Shown: piece by piece, positions 62,976 to 64,000 of the stretch | How positions within the stretch are numbered: the stretch's first letter is position 1 | Layout of the letters: every line of letters begins with the position of its first letter | Assembly (NCBI GenBank): GCA_964292325.1 | Contig: CAXYVG010000005.1 | Location: forward strand, 1-64,000 | Source of the DNA: CTSoil-075 sp964292325 | GTDB taxonomy: Bacteria > Bacillota > Negativicutes > DSM-13327 | Length of the DNA stretch: 64,000 nt | Direction: 5' to 3' | Notes under the pieces: generated by a model | The model's input: the letters and a program-made list of their open reading frames with translations, nothing else | What the model was told of the DNA's origin: nothing | Databases searched by the model: none | Made by a program: the position numbers and the translations under genes

Positions 62976-64000
62976 TTACTCCCATTCAATCGTAGAAGGT
63001 GGTTTTGAGGTGATATCATATACAATACGATTAACACCCTTCACTTCATTTACAATACGACGTGAAATTTGATCTAGTACTTCATAAGGCATTCTAACCC
63101 AATCAGCTGTCATACCATCTTCACTCGATACAATACGTAAGCCAATCGTATAGTCATAGGTACGTTCATCACCCATGACACCTACACTTTTCATCGCAGG
63201 AAGAATGGCAAAGGATTGCCATACCTTACGGTATAGACCTGCAGATTTGATTTCTTCTTGCACAATCGCATCTGCCTCACGCAATATGCTAAGACGTTCT
63301 TCCGTAATTTCGCCAATAATACGAATGGCAAGACCAGGACCTGGGAAAGGTTGACGCCAAACAACTTCTTCAGGTAAATTCAGTTCTCTAGCCAATGCCC
63401 GTACTTCATCTTTAAACAAGTCACGAAGTGGTTCTACTAGCGCAAATTTCATATCTTCTGGTAGCCCACCCACATTATGATGGCTCTTAATAACAGCAGC
63501 AGTATCGGTACCGCTCTCAATTACATCAGGATACAAAGTACCTTGTACCAAAAAGTCGATTTCACCTAATTTATTTGCTTCTGCTTCAAATACACGAATA
63601 AACTCTTCACCAATAATTTTACGTTTTGCTTCTGGTTCAACAACACCAGCAACCTTAGCTAGGAAACGATCAGCCACATTCGCATAGACTAGGTTCATAT
63701 TATAACCATCGCGGAAAGTCTTAATAACCTGCTCTGATTCATTTTTGCGCATAAATCCGTGGTTGACATATACACAAGTCAATTGATCACCAACAGCACG
63801 ATGTACAAGTACAGCTGCTACCGAGGAATCAATACCGCCACTCATTGCACACAGCACGCGCTTGTTTCCAACTTGCTTACGAATTGCTGCAATCGCATGA
63901 TCAACAAAAGATCCCATATTCCAGTCGCCACTGCACTTACAGATCTTAAACAAGAAATTCCTTATTATTTTCATTCCTTCAGGAGTATGTACTACTTCCG
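62976..64000 (-). CDS. guaA: GMP synthase (glutamine-hydrolysing), partial at the window edge
   Basis: GuaA aminates XMP to GMP. The visible 341 residues cover the end of the glutaminase domain (EVVHTPEG, NFLFKICKCSGDW), the ATP pyrophosphatase P-loop LCAMSGGIDSSVAAVLV and the dimerisation domain ending SKPPSTIEWE. The frame stays open to the right edge, so the true start lies outside; an internal ATG at 63974 is not the start. It fits with the purine operon elsewhere in the window but is not linked to it. Confidence 0.95.
   Translation of the reverse strand, partial: EVVHTPEGMKIIRNFLFKICKCSGDWNMGSFVDHAIAAIRKQVGNKRVLCAMSGGIDSSVAAVLVHRAVGDQLTCVYVNHGFMRKNESEQVIKTFRDGYNMNLVYANVADRFLAKVAGVVEPEAKRKIIGEEFIRVFEAEANKLGEIDFLVQGTLYPDVIESGTDTAAVIKSHHNVGGLPEDMKFALVEPLRDLFKDEVRALARELNLPEEVVWRQPFPGPGLAIRIIGEITEERLSILREADAIVQEEIKSAGLYRKVWQSFAILPAMKSVGVMGDERTYDYTIGLRIVSSEDGMTADWVRMPYEVLDQISRRIVNEVKGVNRIVYDITSKPPSTIEWE

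Noticed and set aside
1..64000. CRISPR array, rRNA operon, prophage or insertion sequence
   Set aside because: No spaced direct repeats of CRISPR type, no rRNA sequence, no integrase, transposase or phage structural genes were seen; the only mobile-like signal is the 252-bp inverted-repeat segment.

Overview
The window is about 64 kb of AT-rich chromosome, almost completely packed with genes. It most resembles a diderm, probably spore-forming Firmicute of the Negativicutes (Pelosinus/Sporomusa-like). The grounds are an RND efflux pump with its periplasmic adaptor (diderm envelope), a sporulation-type LonB beside lon/clpX/clpP/tig, an NfnAB transhydrogenase, Fhs/FolD one-carbon enzymes, AhbA/AhbB siroheme decarboxylases and Na+-pump decarboxylase subunits. 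The genus is an inference; no rRNA lies in the window.

Layout. 0-4 kb: a tight three-gene cassette (SF1 helicase with a RelE-like N-terminus, coiled-coil protein, DEDDh exonuclease). 4-15 kb: energy and cofactor genes on the minus strand (hepT-like, tatA, tatC, ubiD, ubiA, folD, fhs, nfnA, nfnB), then ahbA-ahbB. 15-23 kb: proteostasis block tig-clpP-clpX-lonB-lon-ysxC. 23-25 kb: plus-strand radical SAM/SPASM enzyme followed after 4 nt by a 92-codon gene for a peptide with nine Cys-Trp-Pro repeats. 25-27 kb: KimA-type K+ transporter. 27-27.7 kb: five tRNA genes. 28-37.4 kb: purine operon (pbuG-purE-C-F-M-N-H-D) behind a guanine aptamer in tandem with a ykkC-type, probably PRPP, aptamer. 37.4-42 kb: TerC protein, TPP-riboswitch thiS-F-E-C operon, deoD. 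42-48 kb: RND pump and an AI-2E/PerM family protein. 48-54 kb: shikimate pathway aroF-B-A-C, a thioesterase, and aroK on the opposite strand. 54.6-57 kb: decarboxylase membrane and biotin subunits without the carboxyltransferase. 57-61 kb: dehydrogenase, aroD and an ACS-family transporter beside a decayed oxidoreductase gene. 61-64 kb: a secreted DUF3089 protein and guaA, which runs off the right edge.

The most notable content is not obvious from large ORFs. (1) The radical SAM plus CWP-repeat pair looks like a minimal RiPP-type peptide-modification system. (2) Two short leader ORFs packed with Tyr, Phe and Trp codons, each with its own promoter and followed by an intrinsic terminator, precede the aroF operon and the distant, oppositely oriented aroK. 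They suggest ribosome-mediated attenuation of both halves of the shikimate pathway. (3) The purine operon carries a tandem-riboswitch control region. (4) A 252-bp segment bounded by 26-bp inverted repeats sits next to guaA, and a small dispersed repeat occurs three times between 53 and 57 kb.

Most start codons were set by the best Shine-Dalgarno match, so several coding regions are shorter than the longest open frame. Family assignments come from motif and length recognition, not database searches.
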